A stretch of DNA of 64,000 nucleotides from Ravibacter sp037191015 (lineage in GTDB: Bacteria > Bacteroidota > Bacteroidia > Cytophagales > Spirosomataceae): positions 127,461-191,460 of the forward strand of contig JBBCKD010000032.1 of NCBI GenBank assembly GCA_037191015.1. The letters run 5' to 3'. Below the pieces are notes generated by a model, which worked only from the letters and a program-made list of their open reading frames with translations, was not told the origin of the DNA and did no database searches. Numbering within the stretch: position 1 is the stretch's first letter; each line of letters begins with the position of its first letter. Position numbers and translations under genes: made by a program. Below, piece by piece: positions 1 to 9,565 of this stretch.

Positions 1-52
1 GTTGAGAGTTGAAAGTTCTCCACTCTCAACTTTCAATTTTCAACTTTCAACT
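1..52. repeat. Short repeat with inverted arms
   Basis: Low-complexity block built from GTTGAGAGT / CAACTTTCAA units. Bases 1-9 are the exact reverse complement of bases 22-30, and CAACTTTCAA-like units recur near 28-36 and 41-50. It lies just past the stop of the minus-strand peroxiredoxin gene, so it may end that transcript, but it has no clear T-run. It resembles the dispersed intergenic repeats common in Bacteroidota; that is inference. Confidence 0.5.
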
Positions 53-77
53 CAGTGATTATATTCAGACGTAAAGC

Positions 78-713
78 CTATTTATTGGGCTGCGGCGTAT
101 AGCGCAGATAAGGCTTCACCACGCGAAGGCCTTTAGTAAATCTTTTTTCCGCGTCTTCGGTGCTGACAGCGGGTACTACAATCACGTCTTCGCCTTCATT
201 CCAGTCGGCCGGAGTAGCCACCTGGTAGTTGGCGGTCAATTGAAGAGAGTCTATTACCCTCAGTATCTCAGCAAAGTTCCGTCCGGTAGACGCAGGATAC
301 GTTAAAGTCAGCTTTATCTTTTTATCCGGGCCTATAACGAAAACGGAACGAACCGTAGCCTTCTCGCTGGCATTCGGATGGATCATATCATATAACTCAG
401 CCACTTTTCTTCCTTCATCGGCAATAATCGGGAAATTCACTTCCGACGATGTTACCTCATTGATATCCGGGATCCACCTGTTATGCGAATCCAGGTCATC
501 TACGCTGACGGCAAGCACTTTCACCCCACGCTTTTCAAACTCTCCCTTCAACAGGGCCGTTTTCCCAAGTTCTGTGGTACATACAGGAGTAAAATCTGCG
601 GGGTGGGAAAAGAGAAGTCCCCAGTTATCACCAAGAAACTCGTGAAACCTGATAACGCCTTGTGTGGTATTCGCCTCAAAATCCGGCGCTACATCACCTA
701 ATCTTAACGACAT
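78..713 (-). CDS. 1-Cys peroxiredoxin (Prx6/AhpC-TSA family)
   Basis: Cytoplasmic thiol peroxidase that reduces hydrogen peroxide and organic hydroperoxides. The 211-residue protein has the Prx6-type active site PVCTTE with the peroxidatic cysteine at residue 45, preceded by SHPADFTP. The C-terminal arm characteristic of the 1-Cys Prx6 group is present (GLRVVKPYLRYTPQ near the end), and no resolving cysteine follows in the usual 2-Cys place. Length is normal for the family. There is no signal peptide. The ATG at 713 gives the expected N-terminus directly before the thioredoxin fold. It stands alone and is divergent from the sigma factor gene; a CAAATATA at 771-778 reads as a -7 TAnnTTTG element for this gene. 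Confidence 0.93.
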   Translation of the reverse strand: MSLRLGDVAPDFEANTTQGVIRFHEFLGDNWGLLFSHPADFTPVCTTELGKTALLKGEFEKRGVKVLAVSVDDLDSHNRWIPDINEVTSSEVNFPIIADEGRKVAELYDMIHPNASEKATVRSVFVIGPDKKIKLTLTYPASTGRNFAEILRVIDSLQLTANYQVATPADWNEGEDVIVVPAVSTEDAEKRFTKGLRVVKPYLRYTPQPNK

Positions 714-1035
714 ATCTATAAAAGTTAAAATAATGATAAAATACTAATCTACCTGTTTAGTAGAGTTACACAAATATACATGATTTGTTTCAAACATTGA
801 ACGCCCGGCCAGATCAAAAACATAAGGTTTTAAAGGTTACAAACAATTCCGGAATAAATCGGTCACCCCGCAGTAGTCAGTTTTCGGAAATTCTCAGTAT
901 TATCAGTGATAACTGATATGAAAATCTCTGTTTTTTCCGGAAATTATCATAAAGGTGTCAGAATTTGCGGCCCAATGGGTTGAATCAGATTCCTGTGTGA
1001 ATGATTACCTTTGTGGCTGATAAGAAGCCTGAGTT
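714..1035. promoter_or_regulatory. Divergent intergenic region with promoter elements
   Basis: A 322-base gap between the divergent peroxiredoxin and sigma factor genes. Toward the sigma gene, TACCTTTG at 1006-1013 matches the Bacteroidota -7 consensus TAnnTTTG, with TTG at 980-982, 23 bases upstream. Toward the peroxiredoxin, CAAATATA at 771-778 is a -7 match on the minus strand without a well-spaced -33. A 7-base dyad (TATCAGT at 901-907, ACTGATA at 912-918, 4-base loop) lies between them and could be an operator. No small gene was seen. Confidence 0.5.
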
Positions 1036-1635
1036 ATGTGGCGTAATTTGACCGAAGCAGAAGCAGATACGCTGATCGCTATCGCCGATGGCGACAGGAA
1101 TGCTTTTGCCCGGCTGTTCTACCGCTACCACCAGGAGCTGGGTGAATATGTCTACAGGCTCACCAAATCCAAAATCATCTCCGAAGAGATCGTCCAGGAC
1201 GCGTTCATGAAGGTATGGGTTAACCGCGCCATGCTGCCCGGCATCCGGAGCTTCAGGGCCTACCTGTTCACGATAACGCGCAATCATGCCTTTAATACGC
1301 TCCGCGACGAAACGAAGAAAGCCTTTCTGAACGAGGAATTGTCGAAGGACCTGTTCATGATCGAAGACCCGGAAGATACAATTTCGGAAGCTGAGGATCT
1401 TTACGGGATTGTAGAGAAGGCAGTTGCCCAGCTGCCTCGCCAGCAGCAAAAGGTCTGGCGTATGAATAAAGAAGAAGGGCTCCCCTATCAGCAGATTGCG
1501 GACAAGCTCCAGCTTTCGCGCGAAACTGTCAAACGCCATATCACGCTGGCCATGGCCTCTGTGCTCAGGTATGTAAAAGTGCATCGCAACACCTTCCTGA
1601 TACTGGGCTTAAAATTTTCCGTTTACTGGCTGTAG
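1036..1635 (+). CDS. ECF sigma factor, FecI-like (locus 1)
   Basis: RNA polymerase sigma factor of the extracytoplasmic-function group, expected to drive the downstream susCD genes. The 199-residue protein has sigma region 2 at about 24-92 (core-binding helix with EEIVQDAFMKVWVNR) and region 4 at about 121-178 with the helix-turn-helix LPYQQIADKLQLSRETVKRH. The tail FLILGLKFSVYWL is hydrophobic, as in many Bacteroidota FecI proteins. A FecR-like anti-sigma gene follows after 251 bases, then SusC and SusD, which is the standard trans-envelope signalling arrangement. The ATG at 1036 sits 23 bases after a -7 element. Confidence 0.9.
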   Translation: MWRNLTEAEADTLIAIADGDRNAFARLFYRYHQELGEYVYRLTKSKIISEEIVQDAFMKVWVNRAMLPGIRSFRAYLFTITRNHAFNTLRDETKKAFLNEELSKDLFMIEDPEDTISEAEDLYGIVEKAVAQLPRQQQKVWRMNKEEGLPYQQIADKLQLSRETVKRHITLAMASVLRYVKVHRNTFLILGLKFSVYWL

Positions 1636-1886
1636 AGCTCGCCCCCCCCTTTTCTATCGCTTCTTCCCCTCCATTCAGACCTGTAAATACCCTCACGGTA
1701 TAATTCCCACCCTGGTTATCAAAAGAAAAAAATATCCGGAGCGGTACGTATAGTAATAGCCCGAAGTTTATCCTCCGCTTTCTCACTCTCCGGCCTGCTC
1801 AATTTTTTTCAAAAAAAATCATATCCCGCATTGACCCATTTCAAACCTCCCTGTGTCTTTAGAGATAGAAGCAAAGAAAGAAAATA

Positions 1887-3095
1887 ATGAACAAAGACAA
1901 GATAAGACACTTGTTCTATAAATATTTCAACGATTTGACCACCGATGAGGAAAATCGTGAGCTTGCCCGGCTTCTCCAGCAGAACAACCTGGAAGACGAT
2001 ATAAAGCAGCTTATGGAAGAAGCCTGGGACGCTTTTCATCCTCATCATAAGATTTTCCCCGATGAGATCAGCGAAGAGATGCTATCCAGGATTCTTGGCG
2101 AAGAAGAGAAAGCCGGGCAGCGTTTTTTCCCGGGGGTGCTTTCCTTTTTCCGGAAATCAGCGGCGGCTGCAATTGTACTGATCGCTGCGGCGGGCGGTTT
2201 GCTTCTCTATTATTCCCGTTCTGACAACAGCCTCGCGTCTGATTCTGCCGACACAGCGGCATCCGCTGCCTCGCCTGATATCATGCCGGGAAGCAATAAG
2301 GCTTTTTTAACCCTTTCCGACGGCCGGAACATCATCCTCGACCACGCCAGCCCGGGCTTGCTGACTACCCAGGGCGGTACCCGGATTATCAAGGAAGAGG
2401 GCGACCGGCTCGCTTACGAAACCACCTCTCACGAAGACGAAACGGTATCGGGGTCCAATACACTTCGTACCCCCCGCGGAGGCCAGTACCACCTGGTACT
2501 TCCCGACGGGACGAAAGCCTGGCTCAATGCGGCATCTTCGATTGTGTACCCGGTACGGTTCACAGGGAATCGCCGCCAGGTCAGGATAGAAGGGGAAGTA
2601 TATTTTGAGGTTGCCAAACAATTAAAGGGCAACGAGAAGGTACCCTTTTTTGTGACTGCCGGCGACGTTTCGGTAGAAGTTCTCGGCACTCAGTTCAATA
2701 TCAATGCCTACAGCGACGAGGTAGCTATCAAGACTACACTACTGGAAGGCGCCGTAAAAGTAACCACATCGAAGTCGAGCAGCCTGCTTAATCCCGGTCA
2801 CGAAGCGCGGGTAGCCGCAAAGTCTGCCGAAATCCTGATTTCGAAAGCCAATACGGACCAGGCCGTAGCCTGGAAAAACGGCTATTTCCAGTTCCAGCAG
2901 GCCGGGCTCCAGGAGATCATGCGCCAGCTCTCGAAATGGTATGATGTCGATGTTGTTTACGAAGGCAAACCTTTCGAGAAGAAATTCACAGGCGAGATTC
3001 CCCGCAGCGCTACGCTCCTGCAGGTACTGGAAATCCTCGAGCTCAACCAGATCCAGCTCCGGATAGTAGACAAGCAGGTTATAATCAAAACTTAA
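1887..3095 (+). CDS. FecR-like anti-sigma factor (locus 1)
   Basis: Single-pass inner-membrane regulator that holds the partner sigma factor and receives the signal from the SusC N-terminal domain in the periplasm. The 402-residue protein has a cytoplasmic sigma-binding part (1-90), one membrane helix at about 91-109 (SAAAAIVLIAAAGGLLLYY), a periplasmic FecR domain around 190-300 (TPRGGQYHLVLPDGTKAWLN and VLGTQFNINAY) and a C-terminal DUF4974-type domain ending RIVDKQVIIKT. It is longer than the other three FecR proteins here because of a longer linker after the membrane helix. It lies between the sigma gene and susC on the same strand. Confidence 0.92.
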   Translation: MNKDKIRHLFYKYFNDLTTDEENRELARLLQQNNLEDDIKQLMEEAWDAFHPHHKIFPDEISEEMLSRILGEEEKAGQRFFPGVLSFFRKSAAAAIVLIAAAGGLLLYYSRSDNSLASDSADTAASAASPDIMPGSNKAFLTLSDGRNIILDHASPGLLTTQGGTRIIKEEGDRLAYETTSHEDETVSGSNTLRTPRGGQYHLVLPDGTKAWLNAASSIVYPVRFTGNRRQVRIEGEVYFEVAKQLKGNEKVPFFVTAGDVSVEVLGTQFNINAYSDEVAIKTTLLEGAVKVTTSKSSSLLNPGHEARVAAKSAEILISKANTDQAVAWKNGYFQFQQAGLQEIMRQLSKWYDVDVVYEGKPFEKKFTGEIPRSATLLQVLEILELNQIQLRIVDKQVIIKT

Positions 3096-3284
3096 ACATC
3101 CACTTAAATCTTAACAGGTATGCGAGAGCTTTTTACTTTTTTTTTAATCCCCGGTTCCAATTTATGAAATCATTACCAAGTCGCTTCAAATGTACAAACC
3201 AATCCGTCTGATCAGCACAATGTTCCATGCTGATAGTGTTACAGGCAAAACACTGATCCACCAATCACTAATCTAAACCTTACA

Positions 3285-6200
3285 ATGCATTTAGGTAATT
3301 CTAATTCCAGACAAAAGACCCGCGGCGGTGGACCCCGCCTGATCCTGCCCAAAGTAATAGCAATCATATCCTTGCTTTTTGCTGCAGTTTCTATCAATTC
3401 ACAGGCCATGAGCTCCTCTCAGAAAGTAACCTTGTCGGCGAAGAACATCTCGCTGGAGGAAGCTTTCAAAATCCTGAAAAAACAATCGGGATACACGTTT
3501 TTCTATGATCATGAGTTATTGCGCAACGCCAGGAAGATCAACGTTAACGTAAAGAATCTCCCTCTTGAAAAAGCGCTGGACGCCTGCCTGGCAGAGCAAT
3601 CCATTTCTTATACCATCGTCGGTAAAACCGTCGTGCTGAAGCCCGCAAGAAAAGCGGAAACGGTCACGCCTGCCGCGATCGAACAGCCTGCTAAAGCGGG
3701 CGCGGAAATGATGAGAGTCCCGATGGGCTCCCTCAACCCGCTTCAGCTGAGCACCATCCAGCAATCTATTTTTGAGACGGTCAGAGGGAAGGTAACAGAT
3801 GAGACCGGCGCCGGGTTACCGGGCGTGAACGTCCTTGTCAAAGGAACCTCGCAGGGTACTACCACCGACGCAGACGGCCAGTTTACCCTGAATGTAAGCG
3901 AAACAAATGCCGTCCTTGTGTTCTCGTTTGTCGGATACGTACCCCAGGAAGTGGTTATCGGCGGTCGCAGCAACATCAGCGTGTCTATGCAGGTCGATAA
4001 CAAATCGCTGCAGGAAGTCGTCGTAACTGCGCTCGGTATCCGGAAAGAAGCTAAGGCTCTGGGGTATTCGGTAACAAAACTGGAAGGCGAAGCATTCACC
4101 CAAAACAGGGAAACGAACTTCATGAACGCGTTGACCGGTAAAGTGGCCGGTGTAAACGTTGTAGCTGCAGGTACAGGACCTGCCGGATCGAGCCGGGTAA
4201 CCATTCGCGGGAACACGTCCATCTCCGGTAATAATCAGCCTCTGTACATTATCAACGGGATGCCGATGGACAATAGCCAGTTCGGCCAGGCGATAGGTCC
4301 GCAGCCTGATTGGGGTGATAACATTTCCAGCTTAAACCCGGATGATATTGAAGAGCTTACCGTACTGAAAGGTGCTACGGCTGCAGCTCTCTACGGTTCA
4401 AGAGCTAAAAACGGGGCGATTGTGATCACTACCAAGTCAGGTAGGGGAAGCAAGGGAATAGGAGTTGAATTCAATAGCAACAATACCTGGGAAGTACCCT
4501 TTTATATCTGGAAGCTACAGGATAAATACGGCCAGGGATATGGCGGCTACAGGCCGCAAAGCCAAACAGACGCTGCCAATCACAGCCAGAACCACTGGGG
4601 AGAAGTCTATGACAATGCGCCGACCGTTCAGTACGACGGCGTTTCCAGGCCTTATACTTATGTTAAGAAGCAGGTTCTGGACGATTTTTATAGCACTGGC
4701 AATACCTCAACCAATAATATTGCTTTCACCGGAGGCGGAGATAACGGCAGCTTCAGGGTTGGATTTACTAATATGCGCAACACCGGTATTATTCCCAACG
4801 CGAAAATGAACAGGAATAATATCAGTCTTGGAATAAACCAGAAAGCTGCCAAGAACCTGAATATCTCTGCCAATATCGACTACGTAAGAGAAGATGTAGA
4901 CAACCGTTACCTGATGGGTGGCCAGGGCGGGGCCTCCGGAGTTATTCTCTGGGTGAACAGCAACATGCCTACAAGCGCGCTTTCGCCGGGTTACAATGAA
5001 AATTTCCAGGAAAACGTGCTGGGTACCGACCGGAATGCTACCAACCCTTACTTTGTAGTGAACAGGATGAAAAATTCATCTGTTAAAGACCGGTTCATGA
5101 CTTCGGTTACTACACGATGGGATATCCTCGACTGGTTATTTGTACAGGGAAGGGTCGGACAGGATTACTTTTCTTTCAAATCCACCAACATTATCCCGGA
5201 TGGAACAGGTTTCCGGCTTAACGGTTCGATCGATCAGAATACCACCAATTTCTGGGAAAGAAACTTTGAAGGGTTGATCGGCATTAACAAAGATCTTAAC
5301 GAAGACTTTGCATTATCAGTCAACCTGGGTGGTAACCTGATGTCCCAGCAGCGCGATCTGACCAACATTTCGGCACTGGGCTTCGTAATCCCACAATTTC
5401 ACGTCGTAAACAATACATCGACCCGTAACACCAGCACAGGTACTTACAACAAAAAGATCAATTCTCTTTTTGCTACGGCCGAACTAAGTTATAAAAATTA
5501 CCTGTTCTTTAACGTGACAGGACGGAACGACTGGTTCTCGACGCTGAATCCGAAATCCAACAATTATTTTTACCCTTCGGCAGGCGTCAGCTTTGTGTTT
5601 TCCGATGCAATGCAGCTACCTTCGGCATTTTCATTCGGCAAGCTCAGGGTTGCCTATGCTTCTGTTGGCGGCGACACCGACCCGTATATGCTGAACCTCA
5701 CTTACGGATTGTTGCCGTTCTCGTTCAGTGGGAGTCCGCTGGGCCATATCGGGCAATCGACCGTTCCCAACAGCAGCCTGCGTCCGCTTAGTGTGAATGA
5801 GTCCGAGATCGGTCTTGATCTCCGCATGTTCAACAACCGTTTAGGATTGGATTTCGCCCTGTACAACAAGCTCACTACCAATGACATCGCTATTGAGAGT
5901 ATTTCAACTTCAACCGGGTACTCGGGTGTATTGGTCAACGTGGGGAGTATCCGTAACCGGGGTGTGGAATTCTTACTTAGCGGCAAGCCGGTTGTGACCA
6001 ATGACTTCAGCTGGGATGTTTCGACAAACTTTGCCTTCAATAAAAGTAGGGTATTGAAAATATCCAATACTACCAATGAGCTGACGCTGGCCACTACCAC
6101 AAAAGCCTTCATCAAGCATATCGAAGGAATGGAATACTCCCAGATCGTAGGACGTACCGTCAGAAGGAACGATAAAGGAGAGGATATAATCGATGCGAGC

Positions 6201-6779
6201 GGTCTTCCGATCGTACCTGCCGGCGTAGTTCCCTTCGGCACCGGTATTCACCGCTGGACAACCGGTCTGACAAATAACTTCCGGTATAAAGGATTGACGC
6301 TATCTGTGCAGGTAGACGGAAAATTCGGCGGACAGGTTTACTCCGAAACCAACTACAGCCTGGAGCACCGGGGTATGACTCCCGGCTCGCTGATAGGCCG
6401 TGATGCCGGGATTACATTGCCTGGTGTCACTGAGTCGGGCGAACCCAATACTGTATTCGTAGACAGGGACAGGGTCAACAACCGTGCTATTATCGTACGT
6501 CGTCGCGACGCGCTGGATGATTATCTGTACGATGCCAGCTTTATCAAGCTGCGTTACATATCACTGTCATACAACATCCCGAAGCCTGTATACGAGAAAC
6601 TGGGATTTGTAAAAGGCGCCAGCGTATCGCTGCTGGGACGTAACCTCGCCATCCTGATGAGCCGTGCGCCGGGGATAGATCCGGAATCCCAGCTTTACTC
6701 CAACAATAGCCAGGGAGTGGAATACAACAATCTGCCTCTTACCAGGAGCTGGGGATTCAATGTAAACCTGAAGTTTTAA
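3285..6779 (+). CDS. SusC/RagA-type TonB-dependent transporter (locus 1)
   Basis: Outer-membrane beta-barrel that imports glycans or peptides handed over by its SusD partner, using TonB energy. In the 1164-residue protein the signal segment covers about 1-41, a secretin/TonB short N-terminal (STN) signalling domain about 48-120, a carboxypeptidase-D regulatory-like domain about 166-240 (GKVTDETGAGLPGVNVLVKG), and the plug starts near 244 with EVVVTALG. It ends in NVNLKF, a typical aromatic barrel C-terminus. The STN domain fits control through the upstream FecR and sigma pair. It belongs to the same EVVVTALG subgroup as the SusC at 45148-48750. The substrate cannot be read from sequence. Confidence 0.95.
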   Translation: MHLGNSNSRQKTRGGGPRLILPKVIAIISLLFAAVSINSQAMSSSQKVTLSAKNISLEEAFKILKKQSGYTFFYDHELLRNARKINVNVKNLPLEKALDACLAEQSISYTIVGKTVVLKPARKAETVTPAAIEQPAKAGAEMMRVPMGSLNPLQLSTIQQSIFETVRGKVTDETGAGLPGVNVLVKGTSQGTTTDADGQFTLNVSETNAVLVFSFVGYVPQEVVIGGRSNISVSMQVDNKSLQEVVVTALGIRKEAKALGYSVTKLEGEAFTQNRETNFMNALTGKVAGVNVVAAGTGPAGSSRVTIRGNTSISGNNQPLYIINGMPMDNSQFGQAIGPQPDWGDNISSLNPDDIEELTVLKGATAAALYGSRAKNGAIVITTKSGRGSKGIGVEFNSNNTWEVPFYIWKLQDKYGQGYGGYRPQSQTDAANHSQNHWGEVYDNAPTVQYDGVSRPYTYVKKQVLDDFYSTGNTSTNNIAFTGGGDNGSFRVGFTNMRNTGIIPNAKMNRNNISLGINQKAAKNLNISANIDYVREDVDNRYLMGGQGGASGVILWVNSNMPTSALSPGYNENFQENVLGTDRNATNPYFVVNRMKNSSVKDRFMTSVTTRWDILDWLFVQGRVGQDYFSFKSTNIIPDGTGFRLNGSIDQNTTNFWERNFEGLIGINKDLNEDFALSVNLGGNLMSQQRDLTNISALGFVIPQFHVVNNTSTRNTSTGTYNKKINSLFATAELSYKNYLFFNVTGRNDWFSTLNPKSNNYFYPSAGVSFVFSDAMQLPSAFSFGKLRVAYASVGGDTDPYMLNLTYGLLPFSFSGSPLGHIGQSTVPNSSLRPLSVNESEIGLDLRMFNNRLGLDFALYNKLTTNDIAIESISTSTGYSGVLVNVGSIRNRGVEFLLSGKPVVTNDFSWDVSTNFAFNKSRVLKISNTTNELTLATTTKAFIKHIEGMEYSQIVGRTVRRNDKGEDIIDASGLPIVPAGVVPFGTGIHRWTTGLTNNFRYKGLTLSVQVDGKFGGQVYSETNYSLEHRGMTPGSLIGRDAGITLPGVTESGEPNTVFVDRDRVNNRAIIVRRRDALDDYLYDASFIKLRYISLSYNIPKPVYEKLGFVKGASVSLLGRNLAILMSRAPGIDPESQLYSNNSQGVEYNNLPLTRSWGFNVNLKF

Positions 6780-6802
6780 TCATTTTAAAGATCAGAAGCA
6801 TC

Positions 6803-8365
6803 ATGAAATTCAATCTTAAATACTTTGCCGTTATTCTTGGTACAGTTTTCCTGGCCGGGTGCGACGGAGATTTTGAGGAACTCAATAAAGATCCGAACTC
6901 AGCTACTGCCGATCGCTTTAATCCAAGCTACCTGTTTACGACAGCGCAGCTTTACACGGCAAGAGGTGACGAAAACGCTACGCTTTACTACGCTTCCTGC
7001 TTTGTACAGCATTTCGCGTCTCTTAGTAACGTAGGTATTTTCGACCACCACGGCGATAAGTACGTTTATCATAAGGGGAATAACGAATTGCTCTGGAAAA
7101 CTACTTTCAACCCTTCTACCGGACCTGCCGTACTGCTTGAAGACGTTTTGCAGCTATCGAAAGACAAGCCGGAATTTAATAACCTTGTCCAGATGGCCCG
7201 TATCTGGAAAACCATAGTGTATCATCGCTTAACCGATATGTATGGAGATATACCCTATTCTGAGGCCGGTAAAGGATATTATGAGCAGTTGTACAAACCT
7301 AAATACGACGCTCAGAGGGACATTTACTATCATATGCTAAGCGAACTGGAAGATGCCACAGCCAAAATCGACCTCTCGGGCAATACTTTCGCCCAGGCAG
7401 ATATAGTTTATAAGGGGAATCTGGCCCGCTGGAAAAAACTGGGATATTCTATGATGTTAAGGCTCGGGATGAGACTTTCCAAAGTAGAGCCCGATGTGGC
7501 CCGGACATGGGTTAGTAAGGCGTTTACAGGTGGCGTCTTCACTTCTAATGAAGATGATCTGTTTGTCAAATTCACAGACGCTACCGGCACAAACGCTACT
7601 TTGAGCAACGGGCAAAGCATGACCATCACGATCGGCGCTGCCCCGGGAAAAATTGCCGCTACCTATTTCAATTATCTCAAAAACACAAACGATCCCAGGC
7701 TTAAGCATACGGCAGCGGTTTATACTAACCCTTTTGATCAGTCGACTATTATTACCGATCCGGCCCGTCAGAAAGGACTGCCGAACGGACTGGATCGTAT
7801 CACGCTGCCCAATGACCCCAGTTTCGACCCTTCGAGGCCCGAACAGGAGCACCAGTACTCCGGCGCGAGGCGCGACGTCTACGGGAGACTGGATGGCCCG
7901 AGAATGCTACTTACAAATGCTGAGGTACAGTTAATGCTGGCCGAGGCAGTAGTCAGGGGATGGATAAGCGGAGATGCGGAAAGCTACTATAAAGCCGGTG
8001 TAGCCGCAGGTATGAAGCAGCTCAGAACGTATAGCGAATCGGCCAATATTTCCGACGCTGAAATCAACGCTTACCTGGCTGCAAATCCATTCGCCGCCGA
8101 CAGTGAGGGCAGACTGGAACTGATTAACACCCAATACTGGATTGCAACGTTCCTGAACGGCTATGAATCTTTTGCAAACGTTCGTCGCTCGGGTTATCCC
8201 AAACTTACCCCTATTAACTACCCCGATAATGAAACCGGCGGTAAGTTTCCCGGAAGACTGCGTTACCCCGAAGACGAGGCTGTTCTCAACGAGGACAATT
8301 ACTTCGCGGCGGTAGCCATCCAGGGTACTGACAATTTCATCACTAAAGTCTGGTGGGATAAATAG
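6803..8365 (+). CDS. SusD-like surface lipoprotein (locus 1)
   Basis: Outer-membrane lipoprotein that caps the SusC barrel and binds the ligand. The 520-residue protein has a lipoprotein signal with lipobox LAGC (Cys20), then the typical start DFEELNKDPNSAT. Motifs RLTDMYGDIPYSEAG and the C-terminal KVWWDK place it in the SusD-like_2 subgroup, shared with the SusD at 43590-45095. The gene begins 23 bases after susC and is followed by a strong hairpin at 8395-8432. The natural ligand is unknown. Confidence 0.93.
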   Translation: MKFNLKYFAVILGTVFLAGCDGDFEELNKDPNSATADRFNPSYLFTTAQLYTARGDENATLYYASCFVQHFASLSNVGIFDHHGDKYVYHKGNNELLWKTTFNPSTGPAVLLEDVLQLSKDKPEFNNLVQMARIWKTIVYHRLTDMYGDIPYSEAGKGYYEQLYKPKYDAQRDIYYHMLSELEDATAKIDLSGNTFAQADIVYKGNLARWKKLGYSMMLRLGMRLSKVEPDVARTWVSKAFTGGVFTSNEDDLFVKFTDATGTNATLSNGQSMTITIGAAPGKIAATYFNYLKNTNDPRLKHTAAVYTNPFDQSTIITDPARQKGLPNGLDRITLPNDPSFDPSRPEQEHQYSGARRDVYGRLDGPRMLLTNAEVQLMLAEAVVRGWISGDAESYYKAGVAAGMKQLRTYSESANISDAEINAYLAANPFAADSEGRLELINTQYWIATFLNGYESFANVRRSGYPKLTPINYPDNETGGKFPGRLRYPEDEAVLNEDNYFAAVAIQGTDNFITKVWWDK

Positions 8366-8394
8366 AAGTTCCCATTCCAAAATTAAAACAAATG

Positions 8395-8432
8395 TCAAAG
8401 CGGGCCGGGTTTTCAGACCCGGCCCGCTTTGA
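8395..8432. terminator. Perfect 16-bp hairpin after susD
   Basis: Bases 8395-8410 and 8417-8432 are exact reverse complements around the loop TTTCAG. The stem is GC-rich. The following bases (CTTC) are not a T-run, so it may act as an mRNA-stabilising hairpin or partial terminator between susD and the lyase gene rather than as a full intrinsic terminator. Confidence 0.6.
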
Positions 8433-8447
8433 CTTCAGCCCCAACCC

Positions 8448-9488
8448 ATGAAAAATAAAGAAAACAACTCCAGGAGGATCTTCCTCAAACACCTGGCTTT
8501 GCTGCCATTGGCCTCCTTACCGGCTTTGGAGCAGGGCCCCTACGATGTCACAAAAAAGAGAGACCGCAAATCTTTGATCCCGGTTATGGTAACGCCTTTC
8601 CACAGCGATCTCTCCATCGACTGGAAAAGCTTCGACAAGGTGACTGACTTCTATCACCAGGCCGGTGCGGAAGGGTACTTTGCCAATTGTCTCAGCAGCG
8701 AGATGTACTACCTGACACCGGAGGAAAGGTTGGCGGTTACCGACCGGGTCGTCAGGCATTTTAAAGGGAAAGTACCGGTGGTAAGCACCGGCTCATTCGG
8801 GTATACAATTGCCGAAAAAGCCGAGTTTGTAAAGAAGATCCATGACCAGGGAACTGAAGCGGTCATACTCATCACCAGCCACTTTGCCGAACGTAGCGAC
8901 AGCGATGATGTACTGATCGAAAATCTTGAGAAGCTGGCCTCTCTCACGGGGAACATACCGCTGGGAACCTATGAATGTCCCTCCCCTTACAAAAGAGTGC
9001 TCAGCCCGGAAGTTTTCTCCTATATCGTAAAAAGCAAGCGCTTTATTTACCACAAGGATACTTCTGAAAATATCGACAATATCCGTGCAAAGCTACGGAT
9101 CGCCAAAGGCAGCCGGATGCAGCTTTACAACGCTCATACCGCGTCGGCCGTCCCTTCCCTGAGAGAAGGGGGCGCAGGACTGTCACCGGTTTCCGCTAAT
9201 TTCTACCCCGAAATTTTAGCCTGGGTTTGCCGGAACGCCGATAATCCGGGTAAAAAAGAAGACGTCGACTGGATCCAGCAGGAAATCGCCCAAACCGAGC
9301 CGCTTATCTCAAGAGGATACCCTGTCAGCTCGAAGTACTTCCTGAAGAAAAGAGGTCTTCCTATCGAGCCCGTATGCCGGTCGAATAAAAGAGTGCTCTC
9401 CGCAGAGCAGCAGCAGGTCCTGGACCAGGTACATACCCGCTTTTCAGGATGGTGCGAGCGGCTGGGGATCAGGCCTGTTTCAGTGTGA
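8448..9488 (+). CDS. Exported dihydrodipicolinate synthase/NAL-family lyase
   Basis: Member of the DapA / N-acetylneuraminate lyase class I aldolase family. The 346-residue protein opens with a twin-arginine signal (SRRIFLKHLALLPLA), so it is probably exported folded, unlike the usual cytoplasmic DapA. After the signal come the family start LIPVMVTPF, the tyrosine region YECPSP, and YHKDTS with the Schiff-base lysine. The usual GTTGE motif is changed to CLSSE, so it is unlikely to be a lysine-biosynthesis enzyme; an aldolase or dehydratase acting on a 2-keto-3-deoxy sugar acid or similar product of locus 1 is plausible but unproven. It lies 82 bases after susD, with a hairpin between them. 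Confidence 0.85.
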   Translation: MKNKENNSRRIFLKHLALLPLASLPALEQGPYDVTKKRDRKSLIPVMVTPFHSDLSIDWKSFDKVTDFYHQAGAEGYFANCLSSEMYYLTPEERLAVTDRVVRHFKGKVPVVSTGSFGYTIAEKAEFVKKIHDQGTEAVILITSHFAERSDSDDVLIENLEKLASLTGNIPLGTYECPSPYKRVLSPEVFSYIVKSKRFIYHKDTSENIDNIRAKLRIAKGSRMQLYNAHTASAVPSLREGGAGLSPVSANFYPEILAWVCRNADNPGKKEDVDWIQQEIAQTEPLISRGYPVSSKYFLKKRGLPIEPVCRSNKRVLSAEQQQVLDQVHTRFSGWCERLGIRPVSV

Positions 9489-9565
9489 TGTTACAGGTTC
9501 GAAAAAAGGGCAGGCACACTTTCGCATACCTGCCCCGATGAACTCCTTTTTTGAGTGTCAGTGTG

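Noticed and set aside
985..1584. Minus-strand 199-residue open frame over the sigma factor gene
   Set aside because: It is the antisense shadow of a clear ECF sigma factor and resembles no family.
3120..3167. 15-codon frame upstream of the locus 1 susC, near a T-run
   Set aside because: Too short and unsupported; it could be chance, though a leader peptide cannot be excluded.
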